Source of the DNA: Fasciola hepatica
Taxonomy: Eukaryota > Platyhelminthes > Trematoda > Plagiorchiida > Fasciolidae
NCBI GenBank assembly: GCA_948099385.1
Contig: CANUEZ040000020.1
Coordinates: 11,425,501-11,489,500, forward strand
Length of the DNA: 64,000 nucleotides
Reading direction: 5' to 3'
Under the pieces are notes generated by a model. The model ran no database searches. It had not been told where the DNA came from and saw nothing but the letters and a program-made list of their open reading frames with translations. A program made the position numbers and the translations under genes. Shown here piece by piece: positions 9,647 through 20,930 of this stretch. How positions within the stretch are numbered: position 1 is the first letter of the stretch; each line of letters begins with the position of its first letter.

Positions 9647-11277
9647 GTAACAATGATACTTTTACTTATTTTATCAGTTATACAACAAGTGTATAATGTT
9701 GTATTCACAATTAGTGAAACAGATGTAAGAAATCCGTTTGTCGACACACAGTTGAGCCAGAATTGCATGCAAGCGCAAGCCGCGCGTACAGTCGACTCAG
9801 GGCTGGTAATACCAGTCCAGATGTATCGAGATCCGATTAATCAACCTGTCCGGGCTGAACCAAGACCAAGATCAGCACCATGTGCGTTTGGGTGTCAGGG
9901 TGTGTGAGGGATATTGATCGATTGGTCGTGGAGTAAGCGTGTGCATACAAGTCTGTGACTATTGATGCACGTGACTGAAACGAACACAGTGTATTTCTGG
10001 AATAAGGTTGCGGCCAATTAGAGGCCGCCGAATGGAGAAGTGACCAAGTTCCAAGTTTCACCATGATGACCGTTTGGCCAACCTTATTCCTTTTGTTCCG
10101 CGATTCACACACAGACAATGCTTCACTGATTGCCATGATCTGATCGCTGAGCCTGGCGTTTAGATCGCCAACGTTTCATCACCAATCGAAGTGACATCAT
10201 CAGTGCACTGACGATGTCACCTCGACTGGTGATGAAACGTTTGCGATCTAAACGCCAAGCTCAGCGATCAGAACATCATGGCAACCAACAACCTGAGCTA
10301 CAACCAACACAAATCTTTAAAACTATTCAGACCAATGCTTCACTGAAGTTGTGCATCGTGACATGTAGCTCTTGCAGTTGATTTCATTCTATGTAAGCTT
10401 TATTCTACAACGGAATCTCTGAAGAAGTTTTGACTTGAAAAATCTTCTTAAGCACTGATGACATCAACCACGGATGATCTCTTAGGGTCTTTTCCTTATG
10501 GTCATAGTTGTAAATGAAAACTAAATTTTCCTGCAACGTGAAATTTATTTCTGCTAGTCGAAGAAATTAATTATCAGGCTTTTTATTACCATACAAATGA
10601 TGACTGGTTTATGCACACAGGTTCATCAGGCATCGGTGCTTCATCCAACCACACTGGACTCAGCTACTGGCATACAAATCAGTCACGCTGACGTAGCTAA
10701 TAAGGGGTGTACCGTTCACCCACTATTTTTGTCGTTTCTCCGTTTGTGACGGTTTGCGTGATAAGAGTTTGATTTTTTTTCAAGTTTTCACTGATAGCTT
10801 ACATTCTAGAAAGATCGCAATTTGGCTCTTTGGTGAATTGTTTTGGATTAAGGATGCTTTCATGCATAGTCTCAAAACAGTCCGTTAGCGTTTCCAGAAG
10901 ACCGCCGCCCAGTACTTTGCCAAAGTAGATATTACAGAAATCGCAAGTAAATGTAAGCGATATCCACTACCATGTTTTGCTGTAGGCTGTTATACCCCTG
11001 CATTAAGTTAAGTAACTTCGTCACAAACGAGACCTCCGCTCGACTAATCTCTTTATGTTCCTGTTGGTCGTCTGTTCAGTCAAATATCGGCCATTTTCGA
11101 TCTTGCCTTACGGTAAGCTTTCAAAACAGCACTTATTATTATCCACTTAGCTTCAAACACATTATCTTCTGGTGTTTTTTTCCAAAAATTTTGCCGTTTT
11201 AGTACAAGTCGCTAACATTTTCAGCCTTACAAAAGATTACAGACGGATATTTATCTTGTTTCTTCTTTCGTCTGCAG
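9647..11277 (+). other. Gene 1 intron B-C
   Basis: A 1.6-kb intron by the model. It contains the 152-bp palindrome at 10130-10281 and is otherwise without recognised features. Confidence 0.5.
10130..10281. repeat. 152-bp near-perfect palindrome (foldback sequence)
   Basis: The two halves are reverse complements with almost no spacer. The axis lies in cagtgcactg (10201-10210), and the arms extend through gatgtcacc, ggtgatgaaacgt, gatctaaacgcc and ctcagcgatcag to ttgccatgat at both ends. There are a handful of substitutions and one 3-base indel near 10272. No coding potential. It may be a foldback element or two abutting copies of a short repeat. Confidence 0.9.
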
Positions 11278-12057
11278 TCGGGAGATCCGTTCATCGTAAC
11301 CTCAGAGAATGAACCACCGCAGTATTCCTATCCCTTGAAGGGTGCTCGCAAGACTGGTTCGTCGGGCGTGGATCGTATCCCGTTGCGATTATCCACTGGA
11401 CTTCATCGTGCCATCCTCGTGAACGCTCACGAGGCACAACTATCAAGAGACAAACGGCAGAGAGAAAACAATCTACTCACTTCACCCAGTGCCGAAAATC
11501 TTCGTTTGGTACGCGTTTGTGAGTGGATTTCGGATGACCTCATCGACCAGATACTCAGTGATGTAGCCGACGATTTGGAACGTCAGATGTCATGTCTAGT
11601 GGATACATTGGTTGATGGTGAACTTTATTCCGAAGATCCGGATTCGCTTTCTTTGACTGGACAAGCTTCTTTTTGCCCCTCGGTCGCCAACAGTATTCCA
11701 AACTCGAGACCAGAAAGCAGCACACGTGCATCAGGTTCTTTGGATTCAGGAGAACGTTTGCCCAGTTTATCATCCTCACACAGGACACCAGAAAATACGC
11801 TCCCATCGCAAGAACTTCGATCCACTGAATCAAGGCAAAGCCAGTCCTCGTGTGCAATCCCGTCGAAAGGAGAGTCCGGCTCGGCTTGCGCGAATGAGCC
11901 GTCTTACACGTTCCAGTTCGACCAGATTTCTGTGAATGACCTTAGTATGTCTCAGTCTTCGACCTCATTATCAGCAAACCTCATTGTTCAGCCGAGTGAA
12001 ACGAACCGTTCAAATGAAGTAAATAACTCTGGTGGTGCTGCACCTATTGGTTCCTAA
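11278..12057 (+). CDS. Gene 1, terminal exon C: acidic/helical then Ser-rich C-terminus
   Basis: The acceptor tctgcag ends at 11277. The frame SGDPFIVTSENEPP stays open to TAA at 12055-12057 (259 codons). The first third carries LRLSTGLHRAILVNAHEAQL and a Lys/Arg stretch. The middle is a probable amphipathic helix, VCEWISDDLIDQILSDVADDL, near codons 80-105. The last 120 residues are Ser/Thr/Asn-rich low complexity. The W-I-x3-L-x5-L-x-D-V-A-x-x-L pattern resembles the C-terminal helix of moonraker/KIAA0753-like centriolar proteins. That resemblance is from memory and unproven; the gene is otherwise unrecognised. A possible AATAAA lies at 12451. Confidence 0.75.
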   Translation, partial: SGDPFIVTSENEPPQYSYPLKGARKTGSSGVDRIPLRLSTGLHRAILVNAHEAQLSRDKRQRENNLLTSPSAENLRLVRVCEWISDDLIDQILSDVADDLERQMSCLVDTLVDGELYSEDPDSLSLTGQASFCPSVANSIPNSRPESSTRASGSLDSGERLPSLSSSHRTPENTLPSQELRSTESRQSQSSCAIPSKGESGSACANEPSYTFQFDQISVNDLSMSQSSTSLSANLIVQPSETNRSNEVNNSGGAAPIGS

Positions 12058-13699
12058 ACAAGTGGATGCTCACAATCTTTTCTTTTCCTAACTTTTCTGC
12101 TTACCCCTACACTTCCACACTGCTCTTCTGACCAGTTTCTTGCAGACTCAAAGTTTATTTAACTCTGGGTTTGTTTAATATAGTGCTTCTTCTTGTCACT
12201 CACTTTAGTTAAATATTTTCGAGTTGTACCATCGATTAGGAGTTGCCGCTCAGTACGATGGGTTCTCGTGGGTGCATTCTTATGAACATTGAGCTGATTT
12301 CAGCTCAATAGTGACTAATTTTGTCGGTCACCGATGGGACTTGTAGAATTTGACGGCCTCAAAGCTACAGATAATGACCACTGGACCTTACACAATCTCA
12401 ATTTCAATGACGGCCAATCAAAAATCTTTTCCAAACAGTTCAGCACTTTAAATAAACAGAAATTGGGCAACGGTGTTCGAGAGGTAACAATGAGTATTGT
12501 GCAGTTAAAATGTTGGGGACGGTTAAAAACCATTACTATTAGTGCAAAATTAAGCAGAACATATAATCAGTTACAGCTGGAATAGAGTAGATGGATCCAG
12601 TAAGCTATCAAAAGTATAAAGTAGTACTAATCAGTGGAAGATAAATCACGTTTATAGAGCGCAAAGAACGATGTTCAGTACTGTGGTGTTTAAAAAGGTC
12701 ATTTTCATTCGATTTCGTACGGGCAATAGGCAAAGTTCAAGGAAGGGTGACTAAAAACTGTGATATACAACTGAGCCATAAGGTCACGTAATCAAAATGG
12801 TATAATAAAGATATATAGATAGAAAATTTGGTTCTTGTTCACAACAGTCCTTTTGGATTGTTAGTCACAATTTTTCTAGTAAATAAAAACGGAATTGGCG
12901 GCTAAGTGTCAAAGAGCAGAATTATTATCGAAAACAATAACAGAAACCGAACACCACTCAGTAAATGCAAACATTTAGCTGTTAGGGAGATGAGCGTCTG
13001 GGCTAAGGAAACTTACTTGACAACCAAATGGAATCATCAGAAACCATCTGACGGTAAGCAATTAAAAAATATTCAGTTTCGAATAGGTTCCATTAGGTTT
13101 GGCCTTCATATCATATCGACCGTCGTATACCTTTATTGATGTATCTGAAGGGGGTGCTTTTTTCTTTGTATGTATATTAACGCTGATTATTAGCCGTTTT
13201 CAACCATCCTAGTTTCATGTCAGCCATTCAGATTTCTCGCATATGTTTTCTCTGACACTGAGATGTTGAGTGAAAGACAAACATGAACGTACGTAAGAGT
13301 AACAGTTGCGCGGGTCGTGTAGGACCAGTTCATTTCACTTATTTTGACCATCAGGCTGGCTCTTCTCTGCTCTGACAGTATTTGCTGCCTCGCAGCGTCG
13401 TCCATTTGAGGGCACAATGGAGGGAAGCATGCAGTGAAAAAGAGTCGAGAAAGTAATCAAAGGAAATCACGAACACACACTGGTCGCGACTCTTAGCCAT
13501 ATTATTTAGTGTCTCCAACCACTTGGCAGGACTGCCTGCAAGGTTACCGATGCTTTCACATGTTCAGGACGCAAATGAACGCTGGAAGTAGCTCAAGGGT
13601 TTCTTACACGCTGCTTCCAATGTCATACAATTCTCCGGTCCAAGTGGGCCTCACAAATGAAGGATATCTCCGACATCAGTTTCTTTGTTAGATGCTTGC
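12058..13699. other. Gene 1 3' flank, no further feature recognised
   Basis: Contains only short ORFs with no recognisable motifs. Part of it is presumably the 3' untranslated region of gene 1. The last 200 bases may already belong to the LINE that starts near 13700. Confidence 0.4.
12451..12456 (+). terminator. Possible polyadenylation signal of gene 1
   Basis: First canonical AATAAA noticed downstream of the stop at 12057, about 390 bases away. A position of this kind is plausible for a 3' end, but the region is AT-rich and chance matches are likely. Confidence 0.3.
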
Positions 13700-15500
13700 A
13701 TATCCGTCCCCACGAATGCCGCATTCCACATGGTGAGCCGAGGCCTGGGGTGCAAACTGACTAGGGGTTTGAGAAATGACCGTGGGCAGTGGTGGATTGC
13801 GAAATGTGTGGAAATAGAGAAGGCTTCGCCCAGTGTCAATGGTCCCAACCTTTACCGTTTTATTATAAGTGCTGATCCACGGGAGGCAGATGTGAATGAA
13901 TCAGTCCAGGGACGTTGAGTGAAACACTTTAAGGGAAAATTCAGTTGGTTCACTTCAACGGTGGACCTTCCGAATATACGTGGAAGAGAACGGACGCAGG
14001 TAGATACCATTCGTCAATCAGAAATGGAATTTATCTGGTATATAGGTTACTTGAAAAGATACAAAGATACATAGCTTCTGAGCCGGACGAGTTTTGTGAA
14101 TCTCTGAAAAAGTATCGCGTCCAAGCTTTTCTCCGATATTAATCTTTGCGGATTATCCAATGCATATGAAAGGTGTACGCTTGAGAATCAAGCTGGTTTC
14201 AGATTCGGTCGTGGTTGTATCGATTATATCTTTACCCTTCGACAAATTTTGGAGCACAAGCATACATTCCGTAGTCTCGCAATCTTTTTCTTTCTTTATC
14301 TGAATGGGACGTTTGACTCAGTCGATCGCATAGTTCTCCGGAGCTGCCTCTCATTATATGGTGTACCAGAGGGAATTTACTTCTCCTTCCGAATGTGTTC
14401 CGTATGCGAACAGCCGAAGTTGAATTCGTGCATGCGGCGATATTTCACCTGAGTTCACCACGAGAAGTGTTGTTCACCAGAATTGCCCTTTAATGCCTTT
14501 TCTCTTCCACTGTGCAAATAAAATGGTTCTTTAGATATCCCCATTCTCGTCTGAGAGTAACGGGGTCGATCTTTGCTCGTAGAGTCAGTTGTCTGACTTA
14601 AAATACGCGGACGATATTGCTCTCAGTGGGGCTGCAGGAAAGTCGCAGGCTTTTCTAAGTACGCCTGATAACAGTGCACCAATGTTCCTGATACATTTTG
14701 CATCTTCAAATTTTAAAACGCTGCCACCGGACTGGTTTAACTTTGCACCGAACCTTGTGTTGGCAGGGGAAGCCGTAGGCGAAGTAGACAAGTTTTGCGA
14801 CCTGGTCAGTTACATCTCGCCAGTTGGTCAGGTATCGGATGATGTGCCATCGCGTATACAGATTGCGTGATTGGCTTTTGCCAGTCTGTAATCTGTGATG
14901 CCGGCGTGACATTCGATTGCCTATCAAGGATCAAGTATAGACTGCCACAGTTATGCTCGTTCTTTTATGCAATTTTGAAACGTGGCTGTTGTGGGTAAAA
15001 GACACAAGAAGACTTTCGATGTTTGAGTATCGATGTCTGTGTAGTATTGCTGGAAGATGGTGGGAACACCGTATCAGCAATGCTGAGGTTAGGCGCGGGG
15101 TTTTGGTGACCTTAGTTGGATAGGCAACCTGTTACGCAGGCCTACCGATAGAGCTCCTCGGCGTTAGCTGTTCTCCAGAGCGGGTAATGGTTGAAGATAG
15201 GTGGAGCTGGTCGGTTCATGATACGACAAAAAGGTACGAAAACTCTGACCAGTGGACTTATTCACATAGGACGTGTTGGACTCCCGAGTTGGGGTCTACG
15301 AGACCCGCCTTCCAGATGATTGAAGACAATAAGTGACGTGACTAGGCGGTACGACCAGTAACGTAATTGCATTCGGGCTCCCTCTTCGCCTTCGTGATTT
15401 CCACTTATTGCTTCGTTTTCAGCCCCGTTTCACTTATTGTCTCTATTCATTTTGCCCTCATAGTGACTCCCTGCTCTCCACTGGATAGGGTTGCCATGTA
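13700..15500 (+). mobile_element. RTE-type LINE copy B, decayed
   Basis: It starts in the linker between endonuclease and RT (TRGLRNDRGQWWIAKCVEIEKA near 13763-13828). It continues to RT pieces at 14150-14460 (AGFRFGRGCIDYIFTLRQILEH) and to the catalytic YADD box in LKYADDIALSG near 14600-14630. A PPDWFNFAPN segment follows, then the C-terminal FEYRC, WWEHRISNAEV block near 15015-15100. Its tail (15230-15500) is the reference used to delimit LINE copy A. Stops and frame changes are frequent, so this is a dead copy. Confidence 0.8.
14150..14870 (+). pseudogene. LINE copy B reverse transcriptase core
   Basis: Recognisable motifs are AGFRFGRGCIDYIFTLRQI (14190-14250), a degenerate motif A (FFFLYLNGTFDSVDR near 14287-14330, where FLDL.. 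is expected), SPEFTTRS.V..NCPL (near 14450-14500, frame-shifted) and motif C YADD (near 14603). The motif A aspartate appears replaced by tyrosine. Stop codons interrupt between 14450 and 14590. Confidence 0.75.
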
Positions 15501-16544
15501 GCAATCAAAATCAGAGCACAAAAGGACGAGGTTGGTAGTTCAATGAACTAAACTAGTAGGGGCATTTGGTGGACCCGGACCCAAGCAACACGCCAAACGC
15601 GCGCCCAATTGGGTGCGCGTTGGGCTAGCCCAGCTTCGCGAAGAATCACTGGAAATTAGCACCTTTTCTTATCCTAATTCATCTTGACTGTCTTTTTCTT
15701 AGTCTGTTTGTCCATTACCCATTCTTTCGATCGAAACCACTAGCTTACCACGGATAAATAACTTTGTGAAAATTAGCTAGTTTATTATAAAAATGGTATA
15801 CTGAAGACTTTTAAAACAAAATATGCCGTTTTTGTAAAGCATATATGTTTTAATATATATTGTGGTACTTTTATTATATTTTCTTGGAAAATTTCACGAA
15901 CTTCTGTGCAATCTTTGAAGACACATGTTGTGAGTCATTTTAGCCCAACGTTCGCCCAGCAGTGTTGGGCACTGTGCTGCTTGGGGAGGATCCGCGAGGA
16001 AGATCATCGTTCGCTGTTACACTTGGATTCGGTACAAATACAGCATTCTGTAGCCGGATGCCTATCTCATTCGCTAGATGATAGCCGGGTTCGATAGTGA
16101 GAACTTTCGGGATAAAAAACGATTAAATGACTAAGGTGAATGGAATTTGCAGATTGCCAGCATTTGTGTGCAATGAAAGGCGTCTACATGGAAATAACTT
16201 AGTAATTTCACGCGAATTCAATAACTGAAATCTCTTTAGTAAATTTTGGATTGTTCCAAAGAAGATTATGAACACTCAAAAGCATTTCACTAAATGTGAC
16301 ATTTGGATAGACGAGCCTGTGAGTATCCAACCGAGCAACTATTGTCGGAAATATTCATCTCTTGTGAGGACTGCTTGTACCCGGATCTTTTGTGGCATTG
16401 GAAACGGTGTTCTAGACTTCCTGGGTCTGTCGCCAGTATTCATTTTGGCCCTAGATATCAGTTGCACCAATAACGGCGCAGAAAGCTGTCTAGAAAGTAG
16501 ATCGTCCATTGTCGTTTAGAGGCAATTGTGCGGGACAAGTGGCT
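15501..16544. other. Intergenic DNA with a GC-rich hairpin
   Basis: Contains the hairpin at 15593-15624 and otherwise AT-rich sequence. Small ORFs at 15906-16097 and 16268-16519 have no recognised motif. Confidence 0.4.
15593..15624. repeat. GC-rich perfect-stem hairpin
   Basis: About 14 paired positions flank a central AATT (one G-T wobble, one mismatch), standing out as a CpG-rich island in AT-rich DNA. It is not followed by a U-run, and no RNA family was recognised. Confidence 0.6.
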
Positions 16545-16929
16545 TTATCATTGGTGCGAGCATATACCAACGCGCGATCTGAATCCATGGGTGTAGACCA
16601 AATTGAACGTAGTCTTCAACTGATCCAAATCACTTCTGACCAATGTCTTTATGGTAAATCTGAGTCCAACGTTACGAAGACATAGGAAGACTCTATGTGA
16701 GTCCGTGTCGCTTCTGGTGGCAGAAATTTGCACTCGCCAGAAACAATCTAGGGTCAGAACACGGCTAGATGTGACGATTGCCGTTGCCAGCGCGAACGGC
16801 GGGGATGACATACCGGCCTCCTGTTTGCCTTTCGGAATCCCCCAAACGGCCAGCTTGGACGTTGAGATCTTCAGCGATGATCACCACGTCCGTTAAATAC
16901 ACGTTTTAAGAGTGCTGTGAAAAATTCCG
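16545..16929 (-). mobile_element. RTE-type LINE copy E, distal endonuclease piece
   Basis: On the minus strand the frame pieces read DVVIIAEDLNVQAGRLG, then GGRYVIPAVRAGNGNR, LFLASANFCHQKR and WIQIARW: the second half of an APE-type endonuclease in LINEs of this family. It begins where the copy at 19237-19800 stops, so the two look like halves of one insertion split by the CR1-like element between them. Stops are present. Confidence 0.65.
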
Positions 16930-19235
16930 ATGATGGGAGCTTCGAAATGGGCCGTGCTGTGGTCTTGGAAAATCAAATTACACCATTTTCTGTGGATTTT
17001 CATATCAGTACTCGTTATCGTATCATTTAAAGGTCACCAATGCTGCCGTACACGTTCGTAAAATCTTTACGTGTTTTCGCGCAAAGTGAATATTTTGTGA
17101 GTTATGGTGATAGGTTTCGGAATAGGTTCAAACGGATTACCAAAAAAAACGAGTTGAGAGAGAAGGGAAACCATGCAGTTGGTAAGTTGGCCCCCAACAT
17201 TGAAGTACCGGGAAGGTTCAGATTCTCTTGACCTTAGTTGGCAGCATCCGTTCTTTATTGGGAAAAAATCGAAGAGATATCAGCAATCGTACAGAAGAAG
17301 GAGTATAAAAATGCAGCAATCATCGTGTTACAAGAATCCTGTTTGCACAAGAATATACTCGATGGAATTATACAACCGGATGATTTCAATTCGTACCGAC
17401 CCGCGGGTCGTCCCACTGGTGCTCTCACAATCGTGGATGAAATGTCATCACTTCGGTTAACAACAACTGGAGCAGATCAACAGAGCTGGTCTTTACGTAC
17501 TCAATCAAAAAGATTAGTTGTCACATCGTGGACTGTAATCCACATTTTCTCAGTGAATTCTGCTCGATACTGATCCGAAATATTTACTTGGCACTTAGTA
17601 TATCACTTTCTGATTTAAACATTTTCTGGTCTCCTGTCTGCCTCACTATTTGCACAACTGAGCTAATCCCTTTGCACATTTCTCAACGACTTTAACAGGC
17701 ACGACGTTGCTTTTCTCACCTCGCTTGGCTTCATAAATCTGATACGTTTCCCCACCAGACTTGACTTTCAACTACACGTGGTTCTTACAAACAGACCGCA
17801 GTTGTTCAATCTTCAAAAGCATTCATCCCTGATCAGCTCTGATCACTGTATCTTGAAAATATTTCTGACAGTGTATAGTAAGACCAACTGGCACACTGTG
17901 TTGACAACACCATCCAGACAAATGAAGCAGAAAAACTGTTCACCCGACAACGTGGTCAAGTTAAGGACTCTGGTTACCTCAACCGATTTTTCCGTGTTTT
18001 CAAACCCCAACCGATTTCCTTAATTTTTATTTTCTATTAATGTTGCCCGTTTGAAACTGTCTACATCCAAACTGATGTATATTCTTCACCAGTACTTAGA
18101 CAGCAACGAAGAAGTTGACTAGTGTATTGCAAGGTGCAGTTCCTCTCCTTTTTCTTTTCATTTTGTACATTAAGCAACTTCCAATCTCGTTGACATTCAT
18201 TGACTACAAATGAGCCGACAATGTAGTTTTAGGGGGTGTATTACCGACACCCGAATAAACCTCCCAAATTTAGATTGGACTAAAGGTGGTTGTTTACTGG
18301 TCCGCATTCCACTATCTTGTACTGAATGCCTCCAAAAGCCGGGGTGTATTATTTTCCTCTTTTTTACCACACGCCTGTGCATGAGTGTAGTGGCAAAGGT
18401 ACACCCCATAGCCACGAAAGCCCGCTGCACTGTTAGGGATGACCGACGACCAGACCCTAAGGCTCGGAGTGGAGAACCATGTGAGGTCCCAATTGATCAT
18501 GTGTTAACGACCCGGACAACAGTAGATTACTGTCTACCACCACACAGAGCCCTCACTAGCAGGTTTCCGTCCCTATCTGGAAAGAATAAAACCATACCAG
18601 TATCACCAACGAGTAAATATCTTGGTGTTACAATATCCTATAATCTTTCAGGCGGGTTCAGCAGACTTTTTGTACAGTGAGAAAGTTGTCACTTTTCTCT
18701 CTCCGTCTAACATTACTTCCCCGTCAGAAATCAGTTGATTTTTAAATGTGTGACTACATGTCTTCCCCTACACTGGTTTTGCTGCTCTCCAGTTGTTTTT
18801 CCCGGCCTAATGAAGAAAGATTTTAGATTGATAGTAAGATCTATAAAACATATCTTCAAGTGCAGTGGTATATCCAGAGGTACACTTGTTGATACTATCA
18901 CTGATAAACTCTTCCATGCTTGTGACCAGTAAACTCCAAAGATACTCTCAAACATACACCATCCTCTACACAACGAACTTTCAAATGCTGTGTCATCAAA
19001 ATGCACGTGCTGAAAGTCCAAATTCCTATCTGCTCGCACTTCTGCATATCGCAATTATTTTTTTCCGTATCATGCTTGTTTGTTTGTTGATCCGGTGAAA
19101 GTCATCAAAGACATACGAAACAGTTTAACTGGATGAAAGTTATCATAATTTGTTCGCACTTTTGTGTCGATAGATATGGTGTTGATGCTGAATATCGACT
19201 CAGTCAGGTACACAAAGCTACTACTGACTTGACTT
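16930..19235 (+). mobile_element. CR1/Pido-like LINE copy D, internally deleted, nested in LINE copy E
   Basis: The first part (about 17160-17570) reads like an endonuclease N-half (AAIIVLQESCLHKNILDG then YRPAGRPTGAL). The next (17778-18020) has VLTNRPQLFNLQKHSSLISS and SPDNVVKLRTLVTSTDFSVFS. Around 18110 it jumps to VLQGAV-type sequence near the end of the RT, so about 850 bases holding most of the RT are missing compared with copy J. The C-terminal part has SPTSKYLGVTISYNLS (18595-18650) and FPGLMKKDFRLIVRSIKH (18800-18855). The 3' end is a short TGACTTGACTT repeat. Short flanking strings aattcc (16924) and gaatcc (19236) may be an imperfect target duplication. Confidence 0.7.
18365..18545 (-). 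mobile_element. SINE family 2 fragment inside CR1-like copy D
   Basis: This block (catgagtgtagtggc to tctaccacc) interrupts the CR1-like coding sequence between SRGVLF-type residues and RALTSRFPSLSGKN. It matches 34895-35050, where it continues into a tRNA-like head. Here the head is missing. The same block occupies the same site in copy J (62325-62505). Confidence 0.65.
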
Positions 19236-19236
19236 G

Positions 19237-19800
19237 AATCCTTCATTTCAGAGGGGCTGCAGTCAGTGGGCGCATACATAGACACGAGGAACATGCATTG
19301 AGGCTTTGGTCCGTTGTGGTTGATACGAACGAAACCGTTCAACCGAATTGCACGCAAATGGCTACTGACTGGAGTCCATTCTAGTGCTGCACGCTCAGCT
19401 GAAAGCGATCCAGATACCAACCTGATCACACGCACTAGGCATCAGATCACCGGACACGCGAACAGCAAAGTCAGAGTTTGCGGTTGTATCTGGTCGGTGA
19501 AGAATGAGTGAGTGATGGCAGAAGTGGGGTCTTGCACCCACATTCCGACGACAGCATACATTTATCTTGAAAGTTTCAACACTTCTAGCGAGAGCAGCCT
19601 GTTGAATCATTTGATGTAGTGTACAGACGTTGAATGCAGCTAAGTGAAATGAGGGAGAGGAAACTGTTAAGGCCTTTTTCAGTAAATTTGATGAAAGTTT
19701 CTGAGCAAATTTTACTTCGCGGCTGCCTACACTACAGAAGAAGCTTTTCTTTGGGAACCCTAACCGGACCCTTGAACTCAAACTTCTGACCTACCAGGAA
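19237..19800 (-). mobile_element. RTE-type LINE copy E, 5' part with endonuclease start
   Basis: On the minus strand: LAAFNVCTLHQMIQQAALARSVETFKINVCC (an APE-type endonuclease start), then GSLSAERAALEWTPVSSHLRAIRLNGFVRI and VSMYAPTDCSPSEMKDS, ending at 19237. Downstream residues of the domain are found at 16545-16929. At least one frame change lies near 19430. The upstream part to 19800 is probably the 5' untranslated region or N-terminus. Confidence 0.8.
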
Positions 19801-20094
19801 GTGGGGCGTTGACCCAGCACGGGAACGAATTCCATACTCCATCAGTCGTCGCGCAGGGTAATCAGGACTGCACTGCCCATTTCATCGAGCGGGGTGGGTA
19901 GTGAAAAGTAGTCTACTGCTCAGAGTTTCCTTTTTTTATTCAACCTTTGTCTTCTGTCCCCAATCACCTCTCTTTGCCCTCCCCATCCACCCGTAATGCT
20001 CCCACTGATAACGCGCCCGATACCGACAACAGCTCACTGTCAGATAGTATCGTAAATAACCCTATTTTGTCACTCACACCTTCTCAAGCTTCGT

Positions 20095-20930
20095 CAGACT
20101 GAATCTCGGTTCCTTTAACGTGCGTAATCTCATGCAGGCCGGTCAGCAGGCGTGCCCAGCGATCACAATAGACTCTCTGAAGATTTATGTCTGCTGCTTA
20201 AGTGAAACGCGTATCCAGGATTCGAGCAGTATAATCCAACTAAATGCGTCTGGTATCTCATCGAGGTATTTCCTGCGCAATTCGGGAGATGAAGCAGCTA
20301 GAGCTGTGGATCAACGTGGTGAAAAATAAGCTTGACTGACAAGACTGAATCTGCTCATTTGAACTAGAAATCGAATAATATTCGTTTATGAGCTGTAAGA
20401 CTGCGGTGGTCACTTGGCGTTGGGAAGGATAGTTGTGGTAATCGCAGTTTGTTTTTGATCTCGTCATACTGTCCAACAGACTGCAGCTGTGACACCCAGA
20501 AGGATGAGTTCTGTGATGAACTTACCACTCTCGTTCGCAGGAGAGAAGGCTGTGACATTGTAGTGCTAGAAGGTGATTTTGATGCTCAAGTTGGCAAACT
20601 TAGTTCGTGAGAAGCTTGTGTTAGGTGGTTGTTGTGCCTTACCCGCTCAACGAACAGATAACGGGGATAGGCTTCTCCAGTTTTGGCGAGACGACCGGTT
20701 ATTTCTGCCTAGTACAGATTTCCGACACAGTTCTCGTTACAAAGTGACATGGCGCTCCAGCTCTGCAGATACTCTAAGCCAGATAGATTATATCTTAGTA
20801 AGCTACCGGTTACTCAGTTCCGTCCAAAACTGCAGATCCTGTTCGTCCAGGTACAGAGAGTCGGGTCATGCATTGGTTTTAATGCGATTATCGCTCCAGC
20901 TCTACGGTCATTGACGCAAACACGTTTGGC
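20095..20930 (+). pseudogene. LINE copy F APE-type endonuclease
   Basis: Readable pieces are NVRNLMQAGQQACP (near 20120-20160), VCCLSETRIQDSSSIIQLN (20188-20248, with the catalytic Glu of SETRIQD), CDIVVLEGDFDAQVGKL (near 20550-20600, with the GD.DA.VG motif) and PDRLYLSK/QTRLAV toward the end. Fragments lie in different frames, joined by stops near 20330 and 20600. Endonucleases of this type nick target DNA for target-primed reverse transcription. Confidence 0.8.

Noticed and set aside
16651..16896. Plus-strand ORF of 81 codons
   Set aside because: Shadow of the minus-strand LINE endonuclease piece at the same place.
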